64,000 nucleotides of DNA from Bacteroidetes bacterium HGW-Bacteroidetes-2 (GCA_002842575.1 PHDJ01000006.1:27218-91217); one strand, 5' to 3'; shown: positions 1 through 8,496, counted from the stretch's first letter. The notes: generated from the letters alone by a model not told the origin. Translations and numbers: made by a program.

Positions 1-1
1 T

Positions 2-40
2 TATGAGGCTGCTGGGAAAAAACTTTATAATAAAAAATAA
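2..40 (+). CDS. Possible 3' end of an upstream gene (partial)
   Basis: One plus-strand frame is open from the window edge and reads YEAAGKKLYNKK before a TAA stop at 38-40. It would be the last twelve codons of a gene lying mostly outside the window. The lysine-rich ending is plausible for a protein C-terminus, but twelve codons are too few to identify a family and chance is a real alternative. Confidence 0.25.
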   Translation, partial: YEAAGKKLYNKK

Positions 41-73
41 CTTTAAATAGTAAGCTTTCCCCAAAAAAAAAGG

Positions 74-316
74 ATGACAAACAACGATATATTAAAAAAA
101 TTGCGTGTAGCTTTAAAACTCACTAACGATGATATTGAGAAAATAATGGCGTTGGTTGATTTTAAAGTTTCAAAATCTGAACTAGGTGCACTTTTCAGAA
201 AAGAAGACCACCCAAAATATATGGAATGTGGCGATCAGTTTTTGCGAAACTTTCTCAATGGACTAATTATTCATTTACGCGGACCAATGGAAAATAAAAA
301 TCACCACACCAAATAA
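74..316 (+). CDS. DUF1456 family protein, single-domain (YehS-like)
   Basis: An 80-residue protein matching one DUF1456 unit. Visible family features are the opening NDILKKLRVALKLTNDDI, the central FRKEDHPKYMECGDQFLRNF and the ending LNGLIIHLRG. E. coli YehS carries two such units in about 156 residues; this protein resembles only the second. An in-frame TAA at 44-46 rules out an N-terminal extension, and an A/G-rich stretch (AAAAAGG) lies just before the ATG. The function of the family is not established. The gene is on the opposite strand to the lipoprotein genes that follow and has no obvious operon partner in the window. Confidence 0.8.
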   Translation: MTNNDILKKLRVALKLTNDDIEKIMALVDFKVSKSELGALFRKEDHPKYMECGDQFLRNFLNGLIIHLRGPMENKNHHTK

Positions 317-363
317 GCAGAATGGTTTAACACAAAAAAAATCAGGGATAAAAAAGGAATAAA

Positions 364-816
364 TTAAACTTTTGTAAATAACAACAAGTCAATACTGCCA
401 TCACCTCCACTTACGTGTTTTAAGTCTATTAATGAGATTGAAACAGTTTCAATGTTCCAATCTTCACTTATTTCATCAAAAGGGCCATTTGAAATATTAA
501 AATTCAACAAAAATTTTGGGGTGCCACTACTACTAATGCTTGTTGTCCAAGTACCATTTAAGGGTGTAGAACCATTTGTGGCGAGAACAGAACCGTTTGC
601 GTTAAAAGTAAAATTAAAACCGGTATAATTACTGGTTTGATTTACACCCTCTTCTATAAAACGAGTTATTTTCCAGTTACCTTGTATTATTGCATCCTGA
701 AGTTGTGATACATTACCACTGTTTGTATGATCTATATTCCCGTCATTTGAGCAAGATAATGAAAGAAAACTCAATATCATCAATGCTATTATTGCAAGAA
801 AAAAATTATACTTCAT
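364..816 (-). CDS. Lipoprotein with one lipocalin-like repeat unit
   Basis: A 150-residue predicted lipoprotein. The N-terminus has a hydrophobic segment ending in a lipobox (LSLSC, Cys at about residue 22). The rest is one beta-rich unit of about 105 residues: GNWKITRFIEEG, then FNFTFNANGSVLAT, then LNGTWT, then EDWNIETVS, then ISGGDGS-like residues and a final LLLFTKV. The same unit occurs twice in the neighbouring lipoprotein at 845-2224. The gene lies 28 bases downstream of that gene on the same strand, so the two are very likely co-transcribed from the ECF-type promoter at 2247-2275. The fold resembles bacterial lipocalin-like domains, but ligand and function are unknown. It may be a surface partner of the TonB-dependent receptor at 3782-6355. 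Confidence 0.75.
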   Translation of the reverse strand: MKYNFFLAIIALMILSFLSLSCSNDGNIDHTNSGNVSQLQDAIIQGNWKITRFIEEGVNQTSNYTGFNFTFNANGSVLATNGSTPLNGTWTTSISSSGTPKFLLNFNISNGPFDEISEDWNIETVSISLIDLKHVSGGDGSIDLLLFTKV

Positions 817-844
817 AAAATTATTATTTGTATTATGCTTATTT

Positions 845-2224
845 TTAAAATTTTTCGAAAGTCAATAAATCAGCATCACTATCATTATCCTCACGAAGTC
901 GAACTTGACTGTTTTGAAAATCTATTACCATCCAGTCGTCATCTAAATCGTCTAGTGGGTTAACATTATTAAAATTCAATACAAGTTTTAAATTACCATC
1001 GGTTCCTGTAACAAACCAAGTGCCGTTTAGGGTGCCATTTGTATTGGTGGCCGCCACAATTCCACTTTCCATAAAATTAAAGCTAAAAGAGTTAAAATCA
1101 GAGGTTTCATCATCTACTCCATCGTCAAGATATTGAGCCACAAACCAATTACCATCTATTAAAATAGTTCTTAATTGTTGTGCTTCAGGGCTTCCACCAC
1201 CTCCCGTTGTAGGTGTTCTAGAAAAGGTTAAATAATCGGTACTGCCATCACCGCCACTAATATCAAACAAACGAATAAGCTCATTTGAAAATTCGATAAC
1301 TTTCCAGTCTTCATCTAACTCGTCTAGTGGAAAATTAAGTCCAAAATTCAAATTCAATTTTAATTGACCTCCACTAGTAGTGTTTACAAACCAAGTGCCT
1401 GTTGTTGTATTAGCTCCTAAAATTGCACTTGCAGTACCATCGGTATGGAATATAAATTCATATCCTGCAAAATCTGAGGTTTCATCTTGATCATCAAAGA
1501 AAAAGGAAACAAACCAACTATCAGTAATTAATATGGTTTCTAAATCTATAGGCAGTGGTGAATCGTCTATTATAATATCTATACAATTTTGAATAAGGTC
1601 TTGCAGCTGGTTATTATTGGTTACTACAACGCTAGATCCATCAGATAAAATAATAGTTATCGGAAAATCAATGGCTAAAAAAACGCCATCTTCAAGGGTT
1701 GTCAAAAAAACAAAAAGTTGTGCATCACTTGAAATCACAACCGTACCTGTTTGTTCGTTATTAGCATTAAAAATAAAAAAAGTAATAGGATAAACAATGT
1801 CTATACAATTTATAGAGTTGTCTAACGATTGGCATAATATTACGAGAGCATCCAGCTCTTGTTGATTGTTTACTAAACGCGTTGAAAAATCTTCAAACAC
1901 AACGGTTATTGGAAATACAATAGTAATTGGTGATGTTGTATTGCCTATACTAGCTAAATCTGAAAGGTCTGTTATAGTTATGGTTTGTCCATTAATAATT
2001 ACCTGATAAGGAAACTGAATGGAAGAACAAGGAGTACTATCAATAAAATCATCAATACTTCCGCTATTTTGAGAAGCATTTTGCAGTAGTGTTGCCAAAA
2101 CAGAATTTGCTATTATAGTATCACCAGGAGTGGTATCAATAAACTCAGACGCTTCTTTTTGACAAGAAAAAAGAACAAAACTCATCACTAAAATAACAAG
2201 AATTGGAGTGGTAGAAATTTTCAT
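845..2224 (-). CDS. Repeat-containing lipoprotein of the ECF-sigma locus
   Basis: A 459-residue predicted lipoprotein (signal ending VLFSCQKE). The architecture is two sets of repeats. Residues about 60-225 hold three units of the form FPITV...DGS/FS..V.NN.EL followed by a Cys-containing segment (IQNC, ILC). Residues about 225-459 hold two lipocalin-like units of about 105 residues, each with a W-F/V start, a TGTWFV or NGTWFV strand, a DE/DDDW strand and a closing LTF. A short glycine-rich linker (TTGGGGSPEA) separates the two. The second set is homologous to the single unit in the downstream lipoprotein. The gene is transcribed away from the ECF sigma gene and has the putative sigma-dependent promoter 22 bases before its start. 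No enzymatic motif is visible. A surface-exposed binding role is inferred from lipidation and location only. Confidence 0.8.
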   Translation of the reverse strand: MKISTTPILVILVMSFVLFSCQKEASEFIDTTPGDTIIANSVLATLLQNASQNSGSIDDFIDSTPCSSIQFPYQVIINGQTITITDLSDLASIGNTTSPITIVFPITVVFEDFSTRLVNNQQELDALVILCQSLDNSINCIDIVYPITFFIFNANNEQTGTVVISSDAQLFVFLTTLEDGVFLAIDFPITIILSDGSSVVVTNNNQLQDLIQNCIDIIIDDSPLPIDLETILITDSWFVSFFFDDQDETSDFAGYEFIFHTDGTASAILGANTTTGTWFVNTTSGGQLKLNLNFGLNFPLDELDEDWKVIEFSNELIRLFDISGGDGSTDYLTFSRTPTTGGGGSPEAQQLRTILIDGNWFVAQYLDDGVDDETSDFNSFSFNFMESGIVAATNTNGTLNGTWFVTGTDGNLKLVLNFNNVNPLDDLDDDWMVIDFQNSQVRLREDNDSDADLLTFEKF

Positions 2225-2246
2225 AATTAGTCTGCATTTTCAATTA

Positions 2247-2275
2247 GAACAGTAAAGATAAAAATTACCCTACCT
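2247..2275 (-). promoter_or_regulatory. Putative ECF-sigma promoter of the lipoprotein operon
   Basis: On the minus strand the box AGGTAGGGTAATT (2275-2263) is followed by ten bases and CTGTTC (2252-2247), with the ATG of the lipoprotein gene 22 bases further on. The identical 13-mer, the same ten-base spacing and CTGTTT occur upstream of fecR at 2841-2869, facing that gene. This is read as the -35 and -10 elements used by the ECF sigma factor encoded between them. The sequence match is direct; sigma recognition is inferred. Confidence 0.65.
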
Positions 2276-2296
2276 ACTTTTTTAAAAAGTTTTAAA

Positions 2297-2304
2297 TATA
2301 TTTG
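2297..2304 (+). promoter_or_regulatory. Housekeeping -7 box of the ECF sigma gene
   Basis: TATATTTG fits the Bacteroidota -7 consensus TAnnTTTG and lies 19 bases before the ATG at 2324. No good -33 TTTG is present at the expected distance, only a T-rich stretch. The AGGTAGGGTAATT box is not found facing this gene, which suggests that the sigma factor itself is made from a housekeeping promoter. Confidence 0.5.
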
Positions 2305-2323
2305 CATAAATTTAACAAAACCC

Positions 2324-2833
2324 ATGATTGAGGAAGATAACGTCTGTAAAGACAACATTTACAATAAGTTGTTTCAAACCCTTTCCACTTCTATTTATAA
2401 TTTTATTTATTTTAAATGTGGTGATTCTTCACAAGCTGAAGATTTAGTGCAAGAAGCTTTTATTAAATTGTGGGAAAACTGCGCTAAGGTTCCTCAAAAA
2501 AAAGCAAAATCATTTTTATATACGGTTTGCAGTAATGCATTTTTAAATGAAGTTGCGCACAAAAAAGTGGTTTTAAATTACGCAGAAAAAACTGGCCCGA
2601 GAGTCAATATTCAAACCCCTCAATACCTATTAGAAGAAAAAGAATTTGAAACAAAACTTCAAAACGCCCTCGCAAACTTAACAGAGAAGCAGCGCACTGC
2701 TTTTTTAATGAATAGAATTGAAGGAAAAAAATACCGTGAAATAGCAGAAATACTAGATATATCTGTAAAAGCGGTAGAAAAACGTATGAGTCAAGCCTTA
2801 GATTCACTTCGGAAAGAAATTAAAAATATATAA
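2324..2833 (+). CDS. ECF-family RNA polymerase sigma-70 factor (FecI-like)
   Basis: A 169-residue sigma factor with only regions 2 and 4, as in ECF sigmas. Region 2 is visible as SQAEDLVQEAFIKLWEN (about residues 34-52) and region 4 as LTEKQRTAFLMNRIEGKKY followed by REIAEILDISVKAVEKRMS (about 115-155), the helix-turn-helix that reads the -35 element. It is followed after 59 bases by fecR and then by a TonB-dependent receptor with an STN domain, the classical arrangement for cell-surface signalling in Bacteroidota. It should direct RNA polymerase to the twin promoters at 2247-2275 and 2841-2869. The start at 2324 is the first in-frame ATG after the -7 box. Confidence 0.93.
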   Translation: MIEEDNVCKDNIYNKLFQTLSTSIYNFIYFKCGDSSQAEDLVQEAFIKLWENCAKVPQKKAKSFLYTVCSNAFLNEVAHKKVVLNYAEKTGPRVNIQTPQYLLEEKEFETKLQNALANLTEKQRTAFLMNRIEGKKYREIAEILDISVKAVEKRMSQALDSLRKEIKNI

Positions 2834-2840
2834 CATTATA

Positions 2841-2869
2841 AGGTAGGGTAATTAAGGTTTTGCCTGTTT
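2841..2869 (+). promoter_or_regulatory. Putative ECF-sigma promoter of fecR and receptor
   Basis: AGGTAGGGTAATT (2841-2853), ten bases, then CTGTTT (2864-2869), with the fecR ATG 23 bases later. It matches the promoter of the divergent lipoprotein operon at 13 of 13 bases in the upstream box, with identical spacing. The box begins just seven bases after the sigma gene stop codon, so it separates a constitutive sigma gene from an inducible fecR-receptor unit. Confidence 0.65.
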
Positions 2870-2892
2870 CACATAAAGATAAATAAAACGTA

Positions 2893-3792
2893 ATGAACGA
2901 ACAATTACTACATAAATTTTTAAATAACGAAATAACAGCCGCTGAGATGGAAACATTGCAAACAACGGATACTTATCGAGATTATTTAAAAATTGCCTCC
3001 ACGACTTCCTCCATGCATCCCCCTACATTTAACCAAGAACGTGTTTGGCAAAAGCTAAGTGAAAAAACAAAAAAACAGGCTAAAGTTATATCCCTTTCCT
3101 TTTTTAGACCTCTTATAAAATATGCCGCTATTTTTGCATTGCTACTTGCAGGATATCTTTATGTTACAAATCTTGATGTTTCTGTAACATCGCATTTAGC
3201 TGAAAAGAAAAACATAACTCTTCCTGATAATTCAGAAGTGGTTTTAAATGCAGATTCTAAAGTTATTTACAACAAAAACTCTTGGAATAAAAAAAGATCC
3301 TTATCTTTAAATGGAGAAGCCTTTTTTAAGGTAGCAAAAGGCAAAAAATTTGATGTAGTAACCCCACAAGGTGTTGTAAGTGTTATGGGCACACAATTTA
3401 ATGTGCAAAGCAGAAAAAATCATTTTCACATATCTTGTTTTGAAGGTCTTGTGCGTGTAAATTTTAATAATCAGGAAATACAACTTCCGGCAGGAAATAG
3501 CGTTTTAATAGAAAACGGAATTCTTATAGCACAACAAAACATTAGCACAACACAACCCGGATGGATGTTTAATGAAAGTACTTTTGAAAACACGCCTTTA
3601 ATAGCTGTTATAGGGGAGTTGCAAAGACAATACAACATTGAAGTAGTATTTAAAATAAGTGATAAAAACATACTTTATACAGGAACATTTACCCACACAA
3701 ATTTAGATGCCGCATTAAAAACAATTTGTGAACCTTTAAAACTTAAATATTCTATAGATGACAAAAGGGGCGTAATAATTTATGAAGATTAA
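2893..3792 (+). CDS. FecR family anti-sigma factor
   Basis: A 299-residue FecR-type regulator. The N-terminal 70 residues form the cytoplasmic sigma-binding part. A single membrane segment follows (IKYAAIFALLLAGYLYV, about residues 76-92). The periplasmic FecR domain is recognised by ITLPDNSEVVLNADS, SLNGEAFFKVAKGKKFDVVT and VSVMGTQFNV. The C-terminal about 65 residues (FENTPLIAVIGELQRQYNIE onward) match the DUF4974/STN-like domain common in Bacteroidota FecR proteins. In the known mechanism the receptor signals through the periplasm to FecR, which then releases or activates the sigma factor. The last 11 bases overlap the receptor gene, which indicates translational coupling. It is expressed from the putative ECF promoter 23 bases upstream. 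Confidence 0.92.
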   Translation: MNEQLLHKFLNNEITAAEMETLQTTDTYRDYLKIASTTSSMHPPTFNQERVWQKLSEKTKKQAKVISLSFFRPLIKYAAIFALLLAGYLYVTNLDVSVTSHLAEKKNITLPDNSEVVLNADSKVIYNKNSWNKKRSLSLNGEAFFKVAKGKKFDVVTPQGVVSVMGTQFNVQSRKNHFHISCFEGLVRVNFNNQEIQLPAGNSVLIENGILIAQQNISTTQPGWMFNESTFENTPLIAVIGELQRQYNIEVVFKISDKNILYTGTFTHTNLDAALKTICEPLKLKYSIDDKRGVIIYED

Positions 3793-6355
3793 AACTGGGG
3801 GGATTTCATTATTATTTATAATTTTTATGCTATTCCCTTTTGGGAATCAGGTTTGTAATGCACAAGAAAAAAAGCAAACACTGCTATTTGTTCTGGAACA
3901 ATTAGAAGAACTTTTTGAGATTAGGTTTTCCTATGCAAGTCAGGATATAGATAACATTGAAATAAACACTCCAAATTATAATAATACACTACCTTTTCTT
4001 TTAGAAGAATTAAACAATATCACTGGACTTCAATTTAGGTTTATCGATGGTCGGTACATTACAATTACTAAGTATGAAGAAGGTTTTATTGATATTTGTG
4101 GAATACTTATCGATGCCGAAACATTATTTCCTCTTGAAGGTGCTACGATTCAGATACTAGAAACCAATCAAAGTGCCATTTCCAATAGTTCCGGCAATTT
4201 TATGATGATAAGCGTTCCAAAAAATGCAACCCTACAAATTTCTTACTTGGGGTATAACACAATCAGAAAAACTTCTGATACTTTTCAAAAATCAAATCCT
4301 TGTATTTCTCTGAAATTAAAACTGGAAATCAGTGAACTTCAAGATGTGGTGTTGCAAAACATTTTTGCAAAAGGAATCCAAAAAAAGAAAGATGGCGCAA
4401 TTTTGCTAAACACAGAAAACTTTGGAAATTTACCAGGACTTACTGAACCCGATGTGCTTTCAATGATTCAAGCACTTCCAGGTATTATAAGCGCAGATGA
4501 AACGGTATCTAACATCAGCATTCGCGGTGGTACTACCGATGAAAACCTAATCTTATGGGATGACATCAGGATGTTTCAAAACGGACATTTTTTTGGCCTA
4601 ATTACTGCCTTTAATCCTTATTTAACCCAAAAAATAACCTTATATAAAAATGGAACAAACGCTCGTTATGGCGAAAGTGTTTCGGGTGTTGTTGCCATGA
4701 ATTCAGCAAATGATATACCTGAAAATTTTTCAGGAGGAATCCAACTAAATATGATTAATACTGGTGCTTTTGCTGAAATTCCTTTGAGTAAAAAACTAGG
4801 AATTTACGTTTCAGGAAGACGATCTGTAATTGACTTTATTGAAACGCCAACCTACAACCAGTTTTTTAATAGAATTTTTCAAAACACTGAAGTCACCAAC
4901 TTACAAAATACTACTGGAACTGGAATTTTCTCTGCCCAAGAAGATTTTTCATTTTATGATATCAGTTTTAAAGCCATTTACCGCCCATCAAACAAAGATA
5001 GTTTTCATTTTAATTTTTTGAATATTGACAATCTATTAAATTTTACAGAAACCTTTGCAACAGAGGCCACCCAAAATTCCGAAACAAGTAATTTAAATCA
5101 AAATAGTATTGCAGGTGGAATAAGTTGGAACAGAAAATGGCTAGACAATATAAGAACAAACGTATTAATTTATAGCACTCACTATATACTTGACGCCAGT
5201 AATTTAGATGTTTTTTCAAACCAGCAGATCTTTCAATCTAATGAGGTTTTAGAAACTGGAATTAAACTAGATGCTTCACTCCTTTGGGCAAACAATAATA
5301 CCTTTACTTCAGGATACCAATTTATAGAAACAGGCATCAGCAATACCCAAGATGTGAACATTCCTCGCTTTAGAAGCTTTGTTAAAGAAGTTTTGCGCAA
5401 TCATTCTTTTTTTGTAAGTAATACTTTTGATTTTTTCTCATCAAAAACTAGCATAACCGCTGGATTAAGAACAAATTACTTTCCTAAATTTAGTAAATTT
5501 TTAATTGAACCTCGTTTGAATGTACATCAAAAACTAGGTAATGGTTTTTCAATTGAAGCAGCTATTGAACAAAAAAGTCAGTCAGTAACCCAACGCATCG
5601 ATTTGCAAAGTGACTTTCTAGGTGTTGAAAAAAGACGATGGGTGCTTGCAAATGAAGATAATGTACCTATTGAAACTAGCACACAATATTCTCTAGGTTT
5701 TCTATACCAAAAAAACAATTGGCTCCTACAATTTGAAGGATTTCTAAAAAAAGTAGATGGCATTACAACCGCAAACCAAGGATTTCAAAATCAATTACAA
5801 TTTGTTAGAACCATAGGAAGTTATGAAGCCTCCGGAATAGAATTTATTTTGAATAAAAAGCACAAAAACTGGAGCACATGGCTAAGTTATACCTACACAA
5901 ACTTAGACTATACCTTTAATGAGTTAATTCCAAGTAGTTTTCCTCACAATACAAACATACCACATCAAGCTACTTTAGCGACCTCCTATACTTGGAACAA
6001 AATTAAAATTTCGTCGGGATTAAACTGGCATAGCGGAAAACCCAATACCGTTCCTATTAATGAAAACGCTATCGAAATTATAAACAGTATCCCTACCATT
6101 CAATATGCAAGTCCAAACCAAGAGCAACTTGACGATTATTATAGAGTGGACATATCAGCCGAATATGAATTTTTTATTTCCAATAAAATTATAGGAAAAA
6201 TTAATGCAGCCCTGTTGAATGCTACTGATAGAAAAAATATTTTAAACACGTATTATGTTATAGAAGAAAACAATTCGATGGAGCCTACAATTAATCAAAT
6301 AGATCAATTATCACTAGGCATTACCCCTAATATTTCTTTACAAATTCTTTTTTAG
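3782..6355 (+). CDS. TonB-dependent receptor with STN signalling domain
   Basis: An 857-residue outer-membrane receptor. Domains in order: signal peptide (ends CNAQ, about residue 28); an STN domain (LLFVLEQLEELFEIRFSYAS to about residue 97); a carboxypeptidase-regulatory-like domain (GILIDAETLFPLEGATIQIL, about 105-185); a plug with IRGGTTDENLILWDDI and YGESVSGVVAMNS (about 215-310); then a beta-barrel ending in the aromatic residue of ISLQILF. The STN domain is the part that contacts FecR. Unlike the two SusC proteins in this window, it has no SusD partner. The divergent lipoproteins at 364-2224 are the likeliest surface partners. The substrate is not evident. The stop codon lies one base from the convergent argS stop codon. 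Confidence 0.9.
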   Translation: MKIKTGGISLLFIIFMLFPFGNQVCNAQEKKQTLLFVLEQLEELFEIRFSYASQDIDNIEINTPNYNNTLPFLLEELNNITGLQFRFIDGRYITITKYEEGFIDICGILIDAETLFPLEGATIQILETNQSAISNSSGNFMMISVPKNATLQISYLGYNTIRKTSDTFQKSNPCISLKLKLEISELQDVVLQNIFAKGIQKKKDGAILLNTENFGNLPGLTEPDVLSMIQALPGIISADETVSNISIRGGTTDENLILWDDIRMFQNGHFFGLITAFNPYLTQKITLYKNGTNARYGESVSGVVAMNSANDIPENFSGGIQLNMINTGAFAEIPLSKKLGIYVSGRRSVIDFIETPTYNQFFNRIFQNTEVTNLQNTTGTGIFSAQEDFSFYDISFKAIYRPSNKDSFHFNFLNIDNLLNFTETFATEATQNSETSNLNQNSIAGGISWNRKWLDNIRTNVLIYSTHYILDASNLDVFSNQQIFQSNEVLETGIKLDASLLWANNNTFTSGYQFIETGISNTQDVNIPRFRSFVKEVLRNHSFFVSNTFDFFSSKTSITAGLRTNYFPKFSKFLIEPRLNVHQKLGNGFSIEAAIEQKSQSVTQRIDLQSDFLGVEKRRWVLANEDNVPIETSTQYSLGFLYQKNNWLLQFEGFLKKVDGITTANQGFQNQLQFVRTIGSYEASGIEFILNKKHKNWSTWLSYTYTNLDYTFNELIPSSFPHNTNIPHQATLATSYTWNKIKISSGLNWHSGKPNTVPINENAIEIINSIPTIQYASPNQEQLDDYYRVDISAEYEFFISNKIIGKINAALLNATDRKNILNTYYVIEENNSMEPTINQIDQLSLGITPNISLQILF

Positions 6356-6356
6356 C

Positions 6357-8135
6357 TTACATACGTTCAGGAACCTCGATGCCCAATAATTTAAAAGAGG
6401 ATTGAATTACTTCACCAACTTTTTTTGAAAGTTGCACACGAAATTCACGCTTTCCTTCTTCTATTTCTGCTAGTATTGGAACACTTTGGTAAAATGAATT
6501 ATAGGCTTTTACTAAATCATAGGTATAATTAGCCACCAAAGCAGGACTATAATTTTCTGAAGCATTTTGTATAGCTTCCGGATATAACTGCAATTGTTTT
6601 ATTAACTCTTTTTCTTTAGAATGCAATTCTACCTCTGAAGAAATAGTATAATTTGATGCATTATCCTTTCTGAGAATAGATTGAATTCGAGCGAAAGTAT
6701 ATTGAATAAATGGCCCAGTATTACCTTGAAAATCTACAGATTCTACTGGGTTAAAAAGAATACTTTTTTTGGGGTCAACTTTAAGAATATAATATTTCAA
6801 AGCTCCCAACCCAATGATGTTGTATAAAGTTTTCTTTTCCTCTTTGTTATAACCATCTAGTTTGCCCAATTCCTCTGAAAGTTCTTTTGCTGTTTGTGCC
6901 ATATCTGCAATTAAGTCGTCTGCATCTACCACTGTTCCCTCACGGCTTTTCATTTTTCCGCTAGGTAAATCTACCATGCCATAACTTAAATGGAATAACT
7001 GGTCGGCCCAAGTATATCCTAACTTTTTTAAAATCAAAAACAATACTTTAAAATGATAATCTTGCTCATTACCAACCGTATAAACCATACCTCCAACATC
7101 TGGGAAATCTTTCACTCGCTGAATAGCAGTGCCTATATCTTGGGTCATATATACAGAAGTGCCATCGCTTCGTAAAACAATTTTTTCGTCTAATCCATCC
7201 TCGGTAAGATCAATCCAAACACTTCCGTCTTCCTTTTTGAAAAACACACCCTTTTCTAATCCTTCAATAACCACATCTTTTCCAAGAAGATAGGTATTGC
7301 TTTCATAATAGTTTTTATCAAAAGCTACTCCTAATTTTTTATATGTTTCTTCAAAACCTGCATACACCCAAGCATTCATTGTATTCCAAAGAGAAATTGT
7401 TTTTGGGTCCCCAGATTCCCAAAGTTGAAGCATTTCTTGAGCTTCTAATAAAAGTGGTGCTTCTTTTTTTGCTTCTTCTTCTGTTTTACCTTCAGAGATA
7501 AGATGTGCAATTTCTTTTTTATATTCTTGGTCAAAGGTAACGTAGTAATTTCCAACAAACTTATCTCCTTTTAATCCAGTAGATTCAGGGGTTTCTTCAT
7601 TTCCAAATTTTTGCCAAGCCAACATACTTTTACAAATATGAATACCTCGATCGTTGATAATTTGAGTTTTATATACTTTTTTACCACTTGCTTTGATGAT
7701 TTCAGCAACTGCAAAACCAAGTAAATTATTTCGTACGTGACCTAAATGCAAGGGCTTATTTGTGTTTGGTGAAGAAAATTCGACCATAACAGCCTTAGAG
7801 TTTAATTTTGGCTCTTCAAAGCCATAAGTGCTATTGTCCTTGATGTTTTTGAAAAATTCTAAATAATAGGCATCTACAATTACAATATTTAAAAAGCCTT
7901 TTACCACATTAAATTTAGCAACTTCAAATACATTATTTTTTAAATAGTCTCCCAAAACTTCGCCCAGTTTCTCTGGGTTCATCTTCACCTGCCGCAACAT
8001 CGGAAAAAGAACCACGGTAATATCTCCTTCAAATTCTTTACGTGTAGTTTGAAATTCAACGGCAGGTAGTTCAGTATTGTACACAGCAATAAATGCCTCT
8101 TTTATTTTAGCTTCTAGTATTTGTTGTAAGGTCAT
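6357..8135 (-). CDS. argS: Arginyl-tRNA synthetase
   Basis: A 592-residue class I aminoacyl-tRNA synthetase that charges tRNA-Arg. The N-terminal additional domain (residues about 1-100) is followed by FSSPNTNKPLHLGHVRNN with the HIGH-type motif HLGH at 130-133. The Rossmann core contains QIINDRGIH and GNEQDYHFKVLF, and the KMSK-type loop is GKMKSREG at 393-400. The DALR anticodon-binding domain closes with the family's typical ending LGIEVPERM. The length is usual for the family. It is monocistronic and transcribed toward the receptor gene with one base between the stop codons. A TATCTTTG box lies 33 bases upstream of the start. Confidence 0.98.
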   Translation of the reverse strand: MTLQQILEAKIKEAFIAVYNTELPAVEFQTTRKEFEGDITVVLFPMLRQVKMNPEKLGEVLGDYLKNNVFEVAKFNVVKGFLNIVIVDAYYLEFFKNIKDNSTYGFEEPKLNSKAVMVEFSSPNTNKPLHLGHVRNNLLGFAVAEIIKASGKKVYKTQIINDRGIHICKSMLAWQKFGNEETPESTGLKGDKFVGNYYVTFDQEYKKEIAHLISEGKTEEEAKKEAPLLLEAQEMLQLWESGDPKTISLWNTMNAWVYAGFEETYKKLGVAFDKNYYESNTYLLGKDVVIEGLEKGVFFKKEDGSVWIDLTEDGLDEKIVLRSDGTSVYMTQDIGTAIQRVKDFPDVGGMVYTVGNEQDYHFKVLFLILKKLGYTWADQLFHLSYGMVDLPSGKMKSREGTVVDADDLIADMAQTAKELSEELGKLDGYNKEEKKTLYNIIGLGALKYYILKVDPKKSILFNPVESVDFQGNTGPFIQYTFARIQSILRKDNASNYTISSEVELHSKEKELIKQLQLYPEAIQNASENYSPALVANYTYDLVKAYNSFYQSVPILAEIEEGKREFRVQLSKKVGEVIQSSFKLLGIEVPERM

Positions 8136-8167
8136 TAACTTAATTTTTAGGCTCTATTTTCAGAGCG

Positions 8168-8175
8168 CAAAGATA
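8168..8175 (-). promoter_or_regulatory. -7 box of argS
   Basis: On the minus strand TATCTTTG matches the Bacteroidota -7 consensus exactly. Between it and the argS ATG, the leader can fold a short GCTCT/AGAGC hairpin. No -33 TTTG is seen at the usual spacing. Confidence 0.5.
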
Positions 8176-8496
8176 CGGAAAAATACTCCCTCTATATCGT
8201 TGTGCTTTATAGGTTTTTGTTCTTGGAAAATTAGTGTTTGTAAATAGAAAGTTTTAAGGCTATTGAAATTTAATTCTAAATACTAAAATTAATGTTTAGT
8301 GCCTGTAAATTTTAAGAAAATGATGCCTTTTTTCTTGCATTAATGAAGTATATCGAAAACAAAAAAATTCAACCCCTATAGAAAGAATCTACAAGAATTG
8401 AAATTTAAAGGAATGGGTGTCTCTTCTCAATAAATTAAGTGATTTCTATAATAAATAATTATTTTTAGTTTATTAAAAAAAACCGATTTTTTGCTT
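8176..8496. other. AT-rich intergenic region, no gene seen
   Basis: About 320 bases between argS and the small membrane protein gene, both on the minus strand. All frames are broken by frequent stops. No convincing terminator hairpin, repeat or RNA structure was recognised. It would hold the upstream promoter region of argS and the 3' untranslated region of the neighbouring gene. Confidence 0.6.
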
